From positions 806,001 to 870,000 of the forward strand of contig NZ_MKCT01000001.1 in the NCBI RefSeq assembly GCF_001855555.1: 64,000 bases of DNA, written 5' to 3'. The stretch is from Chromobacterium sphagni (lineage in GTDB: Bacteria > Pseudomonadota > Gammaproteobacteria > Burkholderiales > Chromobacteriaceae). Position numbers and translations under genes: made by a program. Below are positions 16,869 to 26,582 of the stretch, piece after piece (the stretch's first letter is position 1; every line of letters begins with the position of its first letter). Under the pieces are notes generated by a model that did not search any database, was not told the origin of the DNA, and saw only the letters and a list, made by a program, of their open reading frames with translations.

Positions 16869-17888
16869 CTATTTCAACGGCGGCAGCCACGCCCGCAGCT
16901 TGGACGGCAGGCGCCGCAGCACCGCGCTACGGCAAGGCTGCCAGAACGCCGACAACAGCAGCAGGCCGGAAGCGATGCACAGGCCGGCCACGCCAAAGCC
17001 GGCGCTCTGCAAACCCGCATGCTGCAGCAACTGGTTGAAGGCGTACAGCACATAGGCCAGCGCCGACACCATCAACGCGCGGCGGTCTATCACCAGCGAC
17101 ACCAGGCCGAACACCGCGTACAGCGCGATCACCGCCAGCAGCATCGCCATGCCGGTGTTGCCATCCATGATGCCCAGCATCGAGAACAGCGGATGCACCA
17201 GCAGCGGCGCCGCCAGCAGATGCAGCCAGAACGCCACGTCGGACTGCCGCTTCTGCCGCGCCGGGTCCTGCCGGTCCCAGTGGACGCCCAATAAAAAGGC
17301 CAACACGCCGCCCGCCGCCAACACCCCATTGGACAGGCCCTGCCACTGCGGCAGCAGCCCCTCGATGGCCAGCGCGGCCATCGCCACCCACGCGCCTACG
17401 CCCATGGCGACGGTGACCGGCACCCTAAAGCGCCGCCAATGCAGCCAGGCGGCCAGCGCCGCCGTCAGGCCGGACGCCAGCAGCGCCAACGGCCTGGCCA
17501 CCCCGCCATCGCCGGGAAACCATTCCAGGCACAGCGCCAGCATCCCGCCGCCGCTGCACAGCACGAAGCTGCCCAATAGCAGGATGGCCGGCAAGGCCAT
17601 GCGTCGGCGCCGGACGAAATATTCCGCCAGCGGCCAGGACACCGCCGCCGCCAGCCACGGCGCCAGCGGCTTGGACAGCGCGCCGGCCACCCAGCCGACC
17701 GAAACCAGCAGCAGCACGCTGGCGATCACCACGAAAATGTCGTTGAAGCCGGACAGCAAGCGGAAATGCTCCTCGTCCGCCATCTGGGTATGGCGCCGCC
17801 GCGCCGCCAGCGCGCGGAAGTCGTCTATCGCCTGCTGACTGAAAATCCCGGCCGCCGCAGCGGCGTCCAGGTCGTCATTGTTGTACAT
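16869..17888 (-). CDS. Polytopic inner-membrane protein, DUF2157/DUF4401-like
   Basis: 339 residues. A cytosolic N-terminal region of about 50 residues (MYNNDDLDAAAAAGIFSQQA) resembles the short helical module ahead of DUF2157-type proteins. At least eight to nine hydrophobic helices follow. A charged loop (HWDRQDPARQKRQSD) lies near residues 205-220. The C-terminus is basic (RRLPSKLRAW). No enzymatic motif is seen and the function is unknown. I start at 17888 because the preceding Met adds a Cys/Trp-rich stretch out of keeping with the family. Confidence 0.68.
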   Translation of the reverse strand: MYNNDDLDAAAAAGIFSQQAIDDFRALAARRRHTQMADEEHFRLLSGFNDIFVVIASVLLLVSVGWVAGALSKPLAPWLAAAVSWPLAEYFVRRRRMALPAILLLGSFVLCSGGGMLALCLEWFPGDGGVARPLALLASGLTAALAAWLHWRRFRVPVTVAMGVGAWVAMAALAIEGLLPQWQGLSNGVLAAGGVLAFLLGVHWDRQDPARQKRQSDVAFWLHLLAAPLLVHPLFSMLGIMDGNTGMAMLLAVIALYAVFGLVSLVIDRRALMVSALAYVLYAFNQLLQHAGLQSAGFGVAGLCIASGLLLLSAFWQPCRSAVLRRLPSKLRAWLPPLK

Positions 17889-17954
17889 GCAAAGCCCTGC
17901 CTTGAAGCGATGAAAACCATGCCAGCATAGCAGCAGTGGCAAGCCCGCCCGGCT

Positions 17955-19136
17955 TCACGGCCGGAACACGATCAGCGGAATGCTCATCTCGTCGGGCTGG
18001 ACGCCGGCATGCACGCCAGCCAGCCGCAGCGGCTGCTCGTGCGCCAGCGTGTCGCGGATATTCCAGCCGGGCCTGGCGATCAGCACCGCCTCGCCGCAGC
18101 GGCGCTCCAGCTCCGGGTGCGCCGGCCCGGGGCCGAACACGCCGGCGGCCAGCAGCTCGGCGCCGGGCGCCACCCAACAAGCGTGGCCTATTCTCTGCCT
18201 GGCCAGTTCGATGAAGCGCTCCGCGCAGCCTGGCCTGAGATGGCAATAGGCCAGCCTTGTCTCGCCGGACAAGGGCCGCGCCAGCATGCCGTACAGCTCG
18301 GCGTCGGCGTCCAGATCCAGCCATTGCGCCGCCGGCGCGGCGACGAAGCCGTGATCGGCTATCGCCACCAGCGCCGCGTCGTTGCGCGCGGCCGCCTGCG
18401 ACAATCCGGCAAAGCCGGCATCGATCCGGTCCAGCAACAGGCGCGCCGCATCCGCGTCCGGGCCCAGCTCATGCATCAGCGTGTCCAACTGAGGCAGGTA
18501 CAGGTAATGGAAGGCCGGTTCCGGCGACGCCAGCCGCGCCGCCAGCCGGGCGAACGCATCCTCCAGGCCATGGTAGGCGAGCCGCTGCGCGCCGCCGGCG
18601 TGAAAGCGGCTGCACGGCGAATCGGCGATGAAGTCCGGCAACAGACAGGCCGCCGGCCGCGCCAGGCGGTCGAACAGCGGCGGCGCGCGGTACAACGCGT
18701 CGGCCAATGCCTGCGGCGCGCTGGCGCTGGTGCCGGGATGGCGCACATACAGCGGCAGCGGCGCGATGATTTCCTCGTCCAGCAGCAGATGCCAGCCTAT
18801 CAGGCCATGCGCCGCCGGCGGCTGGCCGGTGAGCACCGTGGTGACCGCGGCGGCGGTGGTGGGCGGGAACACGCTGCTGAGCGCCTCGCGCCGCAGCTCG
18901 CGCAAGCGGCTGTCCGGCCCCAGCCTGGCCAGCTGCGCGTCGCCCAGGCCGTCTATCAGCAGCAGGCAGACATGGCGGTGGCGGCCTATGCCGGCCAGCG
19001 CGCCGGAACGCAGCGACGCGTGGCCAAGATCCGGCCCGCCCAGCTCCACGCTCAGCGTCTGCATCAGGTTGAGCAGGCTGCCGCCGCGGTAGTCGGGCCA
19101 GGCCGAGCCGGGGTAGCGGGATGGCAGATTGGGCAT
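17955..19136 (-). CDS. Alkaline-phosphatase superfamily phosphodiesterase
   Basis: 393 residues, type I phosphodiesterase/nucleotide pyrophosphatase fold, with no signal peptide. CLLLIDGLGD near residues 56-65 supplies the first metal-binding Asp. SVFPPTTAAAVTTVLTGQPP contains the Thr nucleophile. YLYLPQLDTLMHELGP and VAIADHGF carry the remaining Asp/His ligands. Substrate is open: nucleotide, phosphonate or lipid phosphodiesters are all known in the superfamily. It lies five bases downstream of the thioesterase-like gene on the same strand, so the two are almost certainly one operon. Confidence 0.82.
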   Translation of the reverse strand: MPNLPSRYPGSAWPDYRGGSLLNLMQTLSVELGGPDLGHASLRSGALAGIGRHRHVCLLLIDGLGDAQLARLGPDSRLRELRREALSSVFPPTTAAAVTTVLTGQPPAAHGLIGWHLLLDEEIIAPLPLYVRHPGTSASAPQALADALYRAPPLFDRLARPAACLLPDFIADSPCSRFHAGGAQRLAYHGLEDAFARLAARLASPEPAFHYLYLPQLDTLMHELGPDADAARLLLDRIDAGFAGLSQAAARNDAALVAIADHGFVAAPAAQWLDLDADAELYGMLARPLSGETRLAYCHLRPGCAERFIELARQRIGHACWVAPGAELLAAGVFGPGPAHPELERRCGEAVLIARPGWNIRDTLAHEQPLRLAGVHAGVQPDEMSIPLIVFRP

Positions 19137-19141
19137 GGCGG

Positions 19142-19621
19142 CTATCCCGGTTGGGCAAGCCGCATTGCCGGGGCCCGCTGGCCGGCCAAGGCCACGAACT
19201 CGCCGCATAGCCGGCCCGCCTCCGCGCCATCGCACTCCAACACCGCCGCCACCTCGATGCGCGCCTTGCCGCGGCGCGACAAGGTTTTGATGAAGCGCTC
19301 CCAGCCATCGGCGTCCGCCAGGACCGCATGCGCGGAAAACGCGCCGGCGATGGCTTGCTGGTATTCCATGCTGTTGCGCTGGATCACCAGCGTGGCGGTC
19401 CACCCTTCTGCCCGCAAGCGGGTATGCAGCAAGGACCAGGCGGCCAGGATGGCCAGCGCCGACGCGCTGCCGCCGAACACTGTGGCGCGGTGGTTGATAT
19501 TGGGCGCCAGTGGCGCGGTCAGCGTCACGCCATTCGGCGCGACGGCGGCCACGGCCACCTCCATCGCGCGGGACAGCGGAATATGCTGGTACAAATAATC
19601 TTGCAGATCAGCGGCTTGCAT
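19142..19621 (-). CDS. YiiD C-terminal-like hotdog thioesterase
   Basis: 159 residues, a hotdog-fold protein of the putative thioesterase family that matches the C-terminal domain of E. coli YiiD. Typical elements are HIPLSRAMEVAV, APNINHRATVFGGSASALAILAAW (the NH..GTVFGGS-like active region, residues about 40-62) and the final strands. It is likely to act on an acyl-CoA or acyl-ACP. The ATG at 19621 has GGGAGCG six bases upstream and is preferred over one at 19633. The phosphodiesterase gene follows after five bases. Confidence 0.8.
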   Translation of the reverse strand: MQAADLQDYLYQHIPLSRAMEVAVAAVAPNGVTLTAPLAPNINHRATVFGGSASALAILAAWSLLHTRLRAEGWTATLVIQRNSMEYQQAIAGAFSAHAVLADADGWERFIKTLSRRGKARIEVAAVLECDGAEAGRLCGEFVALAGQRAPAMRLAQPG

Positions 19622-19791
19622 CGTCGCTCCCATAAGCGGATACCCGTCCATGATACCGCCATGCTCGGAACAGCGCCTTGGCCAGCGGCTGGAATTGCCC
19701 GTTGACGCTGCCGGGCTGCTCCTCATGGCCCGGATTCAGCATCCAAGCCATCGGCAAGGACAAAGCCGCGGTTCGCCCTTTGCGCCGGCGT

Positions 19792-20190
19792 TCACCAAGA
19801 GAATGCCAGCCGGCCCCACAGCGCCAGCAACAGCACGCAGGACGCCAGGAAAGCCAGAAAACGGTGGAGCGGGTGATTGTAGCCAAGGTGGATGGCGGTA
19901 TGGACCACCCGCAGCGCGACATAGCCCCAAGCCAGCGCCAGCATGGCCGGCGTGGCCAGATTTTTGGCGATGACGATGGCGCCGGCCACGTAGAACAACA
20001 TCGGCGCTTCGAACAGATTGGAGAAATTGCGCGCCAGCTTCAGTTCGCCCTCGGGCGGCGCATCGCCCTGCATCAGCCGGTAATAGCTGCGCTTCACCCG
20101 CCCGGAGCGGGCATTGGCGAAACGGGCGCTTCCCAGACGGATGCCCACAAAGAAAGTCAGCAACACCAGCGCGAACATCGGGTAGATCAT
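19792..20190 (-). CDS. MAPEG family membrane protein
   Basis: 132 residues, four transmembrane helices, of the family that includes microsomal glutathione transferases and leukotriene C4 synthase. GELKLARNFSNLFEAPMLFYV near residues 48-68 is the conserved ERxxxNxxEAP-like motif, and YNHPLHRFLAF is the late conserved segment. Bacterial members are of unknown substrate. The start at 20190 has only a weak ribosome site. A CAGAATGCGCGC promoter-like element lies about 135 bases upstream. Confidence 0.82.
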   Translation of the reverse strand: MIYPMFALVLLTFFVGIRLGSARFANARSGRVKRSYYRLMQGDAPPEGELKLARNFSNLFEAPMLFYVAGAIVIAKNLATPAMLALAWGYVALRVVHTAIHLGYNHPLHRFLAFLASCVLLLALWGRLAFSW

Positions 20191-20355
20191 CGTCGGCCCC
20201 TATTCTGTGGATATGACTATTGGATCACCGAATAGCCGGCGCCGCAAAAGAATCGGCCCATAGCGATAGCGCCTTGATATCGTGCTCCTGCCTTGCGAAA
20301 AGTTTTCCCTTGGCCGGAAAGCGCGCATTCTGCGGCCGGACGGCCTAGGGGAAGA

Positions 20356-20709
20356 CTAGCCCGGCGGCGCGTCACCTCGCTCCAGCTCCTGCTGCAGTTT
20401 TTCCAGCTCATCCAGCACTCGCACAAACTTGCCGCCAAACGGCGTGACCCGGTATTCCACCCGGGGCGGCGACTCGTCGTAGGCCACCCGCTCCAAAATC
20501 CCGAACTCCATATTGCGGCGCAGGCACTCATTCAGCACCTTGGTGCTCAAACCCTCCACCTGCCGCACCATTTCGCCGGGACGATTGATGCCGCAGGCCA
20601 GCAACTGGTAAACCGTCAACGACCATTTGCAGCCGTAAATGCTCTCCACCATGCGCGCGCTGCGTTCCGGCGGCGACTTCCGGGGAAATTTTTTTTCCTG
20701 CGCCTTCAT
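20356..20709 (-). CDS. HxlR-family transcriptional regulator
   Basis: 117 residues, a winged-helix regulator. IYGCKWSLTVYQLLACGINRPGEM near residues 24-47 and LSTKVLNECLRRNMEFGILER near 53-73 are the DNA-binding portion typical of HxlR. PPRVEYRVTPFG is the wing. Many HxlR members sense quinones, aldehydes or other electrophiles. It is divergent from an SDR oxidoreductase gene, a classic regulator-target arrangement, with a perfect inverted repeat between them. The start may be 20709 or the Met one codon earlier. Confidence 0.88.
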   Translation of the reverse strand: MKAQEKKFPRKSPPERSARMVESIYGCKWSLTVYQLLACGINRPGEMVRQVEGLSTKVLNECLRRNMEFGILERVAYDESPPRVEYRVTPFGGKFVRVLDELEKLQQELERGDAPPG

Positions 20710-20725
20710 CAAGATGCACCAAAAA

Positions 20726-20738
20726 GTAAGTGGCTTAC
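20726..20738. promoter_or_regulatory. Candidate HxlR operator
   Basis: GTAAG-TGG-CTTAC is a perfect five-base inverted repeat. It lies 17 bases upstream of the regulator start and about 75 bases before the SDR gene. Position and shape fit autoregulation and control of the divergent gene. Confidence 0.5.
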
Positions 20739-20813
20739 CGATTTGTGCCTGCTGTTCAAGGGTTTGGCGCGCTTTTAAGCTGCGCCCATCCCCTCACCAT
20801 ACGGAGAACAAGC

Positions 20814-21584
20814 GTGACACATTCCCATTCTATCGCCCTGATTGTTGGCGGCTCCAGCGGCATGGGCAAGGAAAGCGCGCGCCGCCTGCTGCGCCAAGGC
20901 CAGATCGCCCTGCTGGTGGCGCGCGACGCCGACAAGCTGGCCGCCGCCAAGGAAGAGCTGGAAGCCGATAGCGGCGGCCAGGTGGAAACCGCCGTGGTCG
21001 ACCTGCACCAGCCGGAACAGGTGCGCGCCTTCATCGCCCGCCTGGACGCGGAAAGCCGCCCCATCGGACAATTGGTCAACGCCGCCGGCTTCTTTCAGCC
21101 GGTCAGCTTCCTGGAACACAGCGAGCAGGACTACGACCGCCAGCTGGACATCAACAAGGCCTTCTTCTTCATCACCCAGGCGGTGGCGCGCAATATGCGC
21201 CGCCATGGCGGCGGGGCCATCGTCAACATCGGCTCCATGTGGGCGCATCAGGCGGTGAAAGCCACGCCATCGTCGGCTTACTCCATGCAAAAAGCCGGCC
21301 TGCACGCCCTCACCCAGCACCTGGCGATGGAGCTGGCCGGCGACGACATCCGCGTCAACGCGGTGGCCCCGGCGGTGGTGCTATCCACCATCTACCAGTC
21401 CTTCATCGCGGCGGAAGACATTCCCTCCGCCCTGGCCGGCTTCAACAACTTCCACCCGCTGGGGCGCATCGGCAGCGCCGATGACGTGGCCAACGCCATC
21501 GAATTTCTGTTGTCGGACAAGGCCGGCTGGATCACCGGCACGGTGCTGGATGTGGATGGCGGCGTAATGGCGGGACGCAATTAG
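20814..21584 (+). CDS. SDR family NAD(P)-dependent oxidoreductase
   Basis: 256 residues, cytosolic classical short-chain dehydrogenase. The cofactor loop GGSSGMG lies at residues 12-18. The catalytic Ser141, Tyr156 and Lys160 (SAYSMQK) are present, with the [14 protein letters not shown]-terminus usual for the class. It starts at a GTG (20814) with GGAGA seven bases upstream; the longer ATG frame from 20730 would read through the promoter. Control by the divergent HxlR gene suggests that it reduces a reactive carbonyl or quinone. The substrate is not visible in the sequence. Confidence 0.9.
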   Translation: MTHSHSIALIVGGSSGMGKESARRLLRQGQIALLVARDADKLAAAKEELEADSGGQVETAVVDLHQPEQVRAFIARLDAESRPIGQLVNAAGFFQPVSFLEHSEQDYDRQLDINKAFFFITQAVARNMRRHGGGAIVNIGSMWAHQAVKATPSSAYSMQKAGLHALTQHLAMELAGDDIRVNAVAPAVVLSTIYQSFIAAEDIPSALAGFNNFHPLGRIGSADDVANAIEFLLSDKAGWITGTVLDVDGGVMAGRN

Positions 21585-21628
21585 GCTAGCAGCATAAATC
21601 TTTACCAGTCCCTACCGGATAGCTGGCG

Positions 21629-22108
21629 CTAACCCACCGCCGCTTTCCGGTAGGAAACCAGATGCATGCCCGGCTGCGCCAATTTGGCTGCGCCGAAACG
21701 GACAAAACCCAGTTTCTCATACAGATGGCAATTGCCCTCCTCCTCCAGAATGGTATCCAGGCACCAACCATGGCTGGGTTGATATAACTGCTCCACCAAC
21801 CGTATGGCTTGCTGGGCCAGGCCCTGGCTCTGGAAAGCGGGAAGGATGAAAACGGGGCTGATCCGGCCTTGCTCGCCGCCATTCAGACTCACCACACGGA
21901 TCGCGCCAACAGACTCATCGCCGCGCCGGATCAGATAGAAATCGGAATTCGGTTGTTTTAATTTCTCTATCAGCCTGTCCAAGGACTCGGTCGCAGGACT
22001 GAAAGCATGATCCTGATATTTCCGCAGCAAAGGCGTAAACGCCTCCACCTGCATCAGGTGTAGCGCGACGGCATCATCCAGTCCTGCCTTGATCAAACGG
22101 ATTTCCAT
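21629..22108 (-). CDS. GNAT family N-acetyltransferase
   Basis: 159 residues. It has the acetyl-CoA fold: MEIRLIKAGLDDAVALH opens strand 1, ISPVFILPAFQSQGLAQQAIRLVE (residues about 83-107) holds the P-loop-like Q/G-x-x-G/A stretch, and LYEKLGFVRFG is the C-terminal acceptor-side segment. The protein substrate or small molecule is unknown. The ATG at 22108 fits the fold. A GTG ten codons upstream is possible, since neither start has a strong ribosome site. Unusually AT-rich DNA lies upstream. Confidence 0.8.
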   Translation of the reverse strand: MEIRLIKAGLDDAVALHLMQVEAFTPLLRKYQDHAFSPATESLDRLIEKLKQPNSDFYLIRRGDESVGAIRVVSLNGGEQGRISPVFILPAFQSQGLAQQAIRLVEQLYQPSHGWCLDTILEEEGNCHLYEKLGFVRFGAAKLAQPGMHLVSYRKAAVG

Positions 22109-22227
22109 GCGCTCGCCAACTCTCGACACATTAATCACAACACAAAGTGAAATTTAAATGTCATTGCATTTGAGCGAAACACTCAGCGAATGGCAAGTGA
22201 ATTAACAGTCCAATACTCTAGACAATC

Positions 22228-22261
22228 AAAAAGGGCAAGCCTTCGAAGGCTTGCCCTTTTT
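22228..22261 (-). terminator. Bidirectional-looking terminator after rlhA
   Basis: A perfectly self-complementary 34-base sequence. It has AAAAAGGGCAAGCC on one side and its exact complement on the other, with TTCGAA in the middle. Read on the minus strand it sits 56 bases after the rlhA stop and ends in a T-run. Confidence 0.85.
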
Positions 22262-22316
22262 GTAACAGCCGCACGTATCGGTGCGTCGCACCTATGGGGA
22301 ACCGCACCCTAGCCAA

Positions 22317-24293
22317 TCACTGCGGCCGCTGCTTGAAGAAAGTAATCGGCGCGGAGGCCGGGATTTCGCTCGGCGGCGGCGACTTCAGGATGTGCTTCTT
22401 CATCTTGCCCATCACATGCATCTCGCAGGGACGGCATTCGAATTTCAGCGTGTAGGTTTCAGTGCCGGACTTCAACACCATAGGGTCGGCGCGCACCTGG
22501 CCCATCACCCCCTTCACGCCCTTGGCCTGCTTGGGGCACAGATTGTAGGAGAAGCGCAGGCAGTGCTTGGTGATCATCAGCGAAACCTCGCCCTCCTCCT
22601 GATGCGCCTCGTAGGCCGGCTCGATCACCTCGACGCCGTGCTTCTTGTAGAAGTCCCAGGCCAGCGCGTTGTAGACGTTGGCCAGGTAGCTCAGCTCGGT
22701 CTGCGGAAACCGCACCAGCGGCTCCACCGCCGCCTTGCGCGGCTGGCGCGGCCAGGCGGCCAGGCGGGCGGCTTCCAGCTTTTCCACCGCCTCGCGGCGC
22801 AGGCCGTTGATCGCCGATGCCGGCACGAACCACGGCTGGCTTAGATTGAGCGCCGCGTCGTGCGCCTGGAACATGGTGTTGCCCAGCTTGGCCAGGCTGT
22901 CGCGCAGGCTTTGCTCGGCGCGGGCCGCGTCCTTGGCCGGTTCAAGCGCAAGCTGCGCGCAGGCGGTAGCGGAGCAGCCGTCGGCATCGGTGTAAGTCAG
23001 CGCCAGGCCGTCGGCGGTTTCCGACAGCGTGGCCCATACGCCGACGCGGCGCTCGGCCGATTTCTTCAGCAAAGCCAGCTCCCAGGCGTGGTCGCGGTTG
23101 CGGCTGATGTCGGCGCCCGGTTTCAGGCCGGCCAGCGCGGCCGGGTCGTTGGGTTCGCAGCGCCAAACCAAGAGGCCGCCCTCGGCCTTGCCCACCTGCT
23201 TGACGGTGTTCAGCTGCATGCCCACCACTTCGCGCTTCTTCATGAAGTTGATGCCGTCGCCGTTGGACATCTGCTCGGTGGTGGCGATTTCCAGCCAGGC
23301 GTCCCCCACCTTGTGCACGACGCCCAGGCCGAGACCGACGAACTTGGGCGAATCAAACGCCCCGATGTCCTGCTTGCGGCCGGTGGCGAAGTAGTCGGTG
23401 GCGCCGCGGTGGAAGGTCTTGTCCGGGTTGGGAGTGAAGAAGATCTCGCTGGTGCCGCTGGCGGCCGGGGCCAGTTCCGGGCGGCGTTCGAAGATTTCGT
23501 CCAGCAGCAAGCGGTAGTGGCTGGTGATGTTCTTCACATAGGACACGTCCTTGTAGCGGCCCTCGATTTTCAGCGAACGCACGCCTGCGTCCAGCAGCGC
23601 TTCCAGGTTGGCGCTCTGGTTGTTGTCCTTCATCGACAGCAGATGCTTGTCGAAGGCCACCACCCCGCCCTTTTCGTCGGTCAGCGTGTAGGGCAGCCTA
23701 CAGGCCTGCGAGCAGTCGCCGCGGTTGGCGCTGCGGCCGGTGTCGGCGTGGCTGATGAAGCACTGGCCGGAGAAGGCCACGCACAGCGCGCCGTGGATGA
23801 AGTATTCGATGGTGGCGGAATCGGCCACCCGGTCGGCGATCTTTTTGATCTGCGGGATGGTCAGCTCGCGCGCCAGCACCACCTGCGAGAAGCCGGCGTC
23901 GGACAGGAAGCGCGCCTTGTCGGCGTCGCGGATATCGCACTGGGTGGAGGCGTGCAGCTGGATCGGCGGCAGGTCCATCTGCAGGATGCCCATGTCCTGC
24001 ACGATCAGCGCGTCCACGCCGGCGTCGTACAGCTGCCAGATCAGCGCGCGCGCGGCGTCCAGCTCGGCGTCGTGCAGGATGGTGTTGAGCGTGGTGAAGA
24101 TGCGCGCGTGGTAGCGGTGGGCAAACTTCACCAGGGAGGCGATGTCCTCGATGCTGTTGCAGGCGTTGTGCCGCGCGCCGAACGACGGCCCGCCGATATA
24201 CACCGCGTCGGCGCCGTGCAGGATGGCTTCGCGGCCGATTTCGGCGGTTTTGGCGGGTGACAGCAGTTCGACTTGATGCGGCAACAGGCTCAT
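22317..24293 (-). CDS. rlhA: 23S rRNA C2501 5-hydroxylase, U32 peptidase-like RlhA
   Basis: 658 residues, the length of E. coli RlhA (YdcP). RlhA makes 5-hydroxycytidine at position 2501 of 23S rRNA using prephenate-derived chemistry and an iron-sulfur cluster. VELLSPAKTAEIGREAILHGADAVY is the U32 opening. The cluster ligands Cys171, Cys178, Cys194 and Cys198 are spaced x6, x15 and x3 as in the family. The C-terminal RlhA-specific domain is complete and includes the ECRPCEMHVM segment. The shorter TrhP and UbiU relatives lack this domain. Monocistronic, with its own terminator. Confidence 0.88.
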   Translation of the reverse strand: MSLLPHQVELLSPAKTAEIGREAILHGADAVYIGGPSFGARHNACNSIEDIASLVKFAHRYHARIFTTLNTILHDAELDAARALIWQLYDAGVDALIVQDMGILQMDLPPIQLHASTQCDIRDADKARFLSDAGFSQVVLARELTIPQIKKIADRVADSATIEYFIHGALCVAFSGQCFISHADTGRSANRGDCSQACRLPYTLTDEKGGVVAFDKHLLSMKDNNQSANLEALLDAGVRSLKIEGRYKDVSYVKNITSHYRLLLDEIFERRPELAPAASGTSEIFFTPNPDKTFHRGATDYFATGRKQDIGAFDSPKFVGLGLGVVHKVGDAWLEIATTEQMSNGDGINFMKKREVVGMQLNTVKQVGKAEGGLLVWRCEPNDPAALAGLKPGADISRNRDHAWELALLKKSAERRVGVWATLSETADGLALTYTDADGCSATACAQLALEPAKDAARAEQSLRDSLAKLGNTMFQAHDAALNLSQPWFVPASAINGLRREAVEKLEAARLAAWPRQPRKAAVEPLVRFPQTELSYLANVYNALAWDFYKKHGVEVIEPAYEAHQEEGEVSLMITKHCLRFSYNLCPKQAKGVKGVMGQVRADPMVLKSGTETYTLKFECRPCEMHVMGKMKKHILKSPPPSEIPASAPITFFKQRPQ

Positions 24294-24502
24294 GGCAATT
24301 CCGGGCTGGAGTAAGGGTTATCGCCGCCGGCGATGGCGGGCGCGAAAGTATAACGGAATCATCGGCTTATAGATAGCCGGCTCGAGTCCGTAATAGTCCT
24401 AGGTGCCTCTACCTAAAACCGCTTAATCCAATTGCTTAGCTTTATGACGGCTGCTACCCAAAGAATATCGGAGGCCTCGCCCTCCACCACATTGAGCCTG
24501 TC

Positions 24503-26203
24503 ATGTTCAGCCAACTCACCATCAGCCAGCGTCTGGCCATCATGGTCGTCGCCCTGCTCACCATCCCCATCCTGGTGGGCCTGTACGGCCTGCGCACCCA
24601 GGAGGGCATACTCGGCGACTTCGCCACCACCTACAACGACCGGGTGGTGTGCCTGAAACAGCTGAAGATAGTCGGCGACGGCTACGCGGTCGGCATAGTC
24701 GACAACGCGCAGAAGCTGCGCAACCGTAGCCAGACGCCGGCCAGCTTCTTCAACAATCTGCAAAAGGCGCAAGCCGACGTGAAGCAGCAGTGGAGCGACT
24801 ACCGCGCCACCTATCTGACGCCGGAGGAAAAACAACTGGCCGACCAGGCGGAAGCGGCGATGGCCACCGCCAACCGCAGCGTGGACAAGCTGCGCCAGCT
24901 GGTGCAGACCGGCGACGCGGCGGCCCTGCAAGCCTATGTCGACCAGGAAATGTACCCGGCGCTGGACCCGGTGGCGCAGCGCATCTCGGCGCTGGTCGAC
25001 CTGCAACTGCGGGTGGCGGCGGAGGAATTCGCCCAGTCGCAGCAGCGCGCCTCGTTCAGCCATGCCGCCAATATCGGGCTGATCGTCGCCGGTGTGGCGA
25101 TAGGCTTTCTCCTGGCGCTGGCCATCGTGCGCGGCCTGCTCTCCGAGCTGGGCGGCGAGCCGCGCGACGTGGTGGCGCTGGCCGAACGCATCGCCGAAGG
25201 CGACCTGGGACAGAAGCTGCTGGTGAAGCCGGGCGACCAGCACAGCATCGTCGCCTCGATGGCGCGGATGCAGAGCGCGCTGATCCAGTTGGTGCGCAAT
25301 ATGCAGGCCATCACCCTCAGACTGTCCAACAGCGCGACGGAATTGGCCGCCGCCTCGGAGCAGGTGGCCACCAGCGCCGAGGAGCAGACCCGCGCCGCGT
25401 CGTCGATGTCCGCCTCGGTGGAGCAGCTGTCGGTCAGCATCTGCTCGGTCAACGACCACACCAGCGACGTCGCCAAGGATTCGGTGTCCAGCGGCGAGCT
25501 GGCGCACCGCGGCGAGGCCATCATCGGCGAAACGCTGAGCACCATCAACCACGTGGCGGAACAGGCGCGCGCCTCGCAGCAGCAGGCCGACCTGATGGGC
25601 AGCCGCTCGCAGGACATCGCCAACGTGATCCAAGTGATACGCGACGTGGCGGAGCAAACCAATCTGCTGGCGCTGAACGCGGCGATAGAAGCGGCGCGCG
25701 CCGGAGAACAGGGCCGCGGTTTCGCCGTGGTGGCCGACGAGGTGCGCAAGCTGTCGGAGCGTACCGCGCAGTCCACCACCGAAATCAGCGGCAGCATCCG
25801 CGACATGCTGGACAGCAGCCAGCACGTGGTGGAAAACATCCACAACACGGTGGACCAGATGGAAGTGGGCCTAAACCAGGCTACCCGCGCCCGCGAAGCC
25901 ATTGCCGGCATCAGCGGCAATGTGGAGAGGGTGAAACAGTCGCTGTCCACCATCTCGATCTCGCTGAATGAACAGCAGCAGGCCGGCACCGGCATCGCCG
26001 CCAATGTCGAGCAGGTGGCGCAGATGTCGGAGGAAACCAGCGCCGCCGCGGTACAGACCGCCGAGGCCGCCAGCCAGGTGGAACAGATGGCCGGCGCGCT
26101 GCAAGTGGCCATCAGCCACTTCAAGCTGCCGGCGGGCGGGCAGGCGCATTCGGTCGATACATCGCTGCCGGCCATCCCCTCCGCCACCGCGCTGCGCGCC
26201 TGA
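24503..26203 (+). CDS. Methyl-accepting chemotaxis protein
   Basis: 566 residues, inner membrane. TM1 is at about residues 10-28. A periplasmic four-helix-bundle sensor of about 160 residues follows, with acidic and Gln-rich helices. TM2 lies near 190-212. A HAMP region ([22 protein letters not shown]) precedes the signalling domain, whose hairpin tip [20 protein letters not shown] sits near 386-405. There is no C-terminal NWETF-like tether for methylation enzymes. It lies immediately upstream of the OprD-type porin locus, and a second chemoreceptor closes the far side at 34054. A role in sensing the transported sugar is therefore plausible, but it is not shown. Confidence 0.9.
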   Translation: MFSQLTISQRLAIMVVALLTIPILVGLYGLRTQEGILGDFATTYNDRVVCLKQLKIVGDGYAVGIVDNAQKLRNRSQTPASFFNNLQKAQADVKQQWSDYRATYLTPEEKQLADQAEAAMATANRSVDKLRQLVQTGDAAALQAYVDQEMYPALDPVAQRISALVDLQLRVAAEEFAQSQQRASFSHAANIGLIVAGVAIGFLLALAIVRGLLSELGGEPRDVVALAERIAEGDLGQKLLVKPGDQHSIVASMARMQSALIQLVRNMQAITLRLSNSATELAAASEQVATSAEEQTRAASSMSASVEQLSVSICSVNDHTSDVAKDSVSSGELAHRGEAIIGETLSTINHVAEQARASQQQADLMGSRSQDIANVIQVIRDVAEQTNLLALNAAIEAARAGEQGRGFAVVADEVRKLSERTAQSTTEISGSIRDMLDSSQHVVENIHNTVDQMEVGLNQATRAREAIAGISGNVERVKQSLSTISISLNEQQQAGTGIAANVEQVAQMSEETSAAAVQTAEAASQVEQMAGALQVAISHFKLPAGGQAHSVDTSLPAIPSATALRA

Positions 26204-26207
26204 CCTT

Positions 26208-26241
26208 GCCCTGCCGCCGGCGTCCCATCCGGCGGCAGGGC
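26208..26241 (+). terminator. Hairpin after the chemoreceptor gene
   Basis: GCCCTGCCGCCGG (26208-26220) pairs perfectly with CCGGCGGCAGGGC (26229-26241). There is no T-run, so it may end transcription weakly or only protect the mRNA end. Confidence 0.55.
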
Positions 26242-26552
26242 TGTCCGCGCGGACACCTGCCTCCCCGCCTCTAGCCAGATCGGCTCCCCGTCAGATATTG
26301 CAACGCAGCATTTGCCTTGCGCCGGTTTATTTTCCTTTATGAAAATAAAAATGGTCTTTAATTGGAATTGGTTTCGCTCCTGATCAACACCAGTGGCATC
26401 TTGCGCACAAAATAAAAACTAAATTCCAAATTTTGGTTTTATTTAAAATAAATCTGTTCAATTCAGCGTTATTTTTATACTTTTGTTTGATTATTTATCC
26501 TGCATGGCAACATTACAACGCCATGACAATCAATTTCAACCCGAATAGTCTC

Positions 26553-26582
26553 ATACCATTTGAAGACCACTATAAGACCAGC
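26553..26582. promoter_or_regulatory. Three ACCA repeats phased at 11 bases
   Basis: ATACCA (26553), AGACCA (26564) and AGACCA (26575) put ACCA at exactly 11-base steps, on one face of the helix, about 60 bases before the porin start. AGACCACT is also the half-site of the GntR-family dre operator known for GlcNAc regulators, but here the units are direct rather than inverted. Confidence 0.45.

Noticed and set aside
22860-24260. A 466-codon frame antisense to rlhA
   Set aside because: Same artefact; the sense product has the full RlhA cysteine cluster and length.
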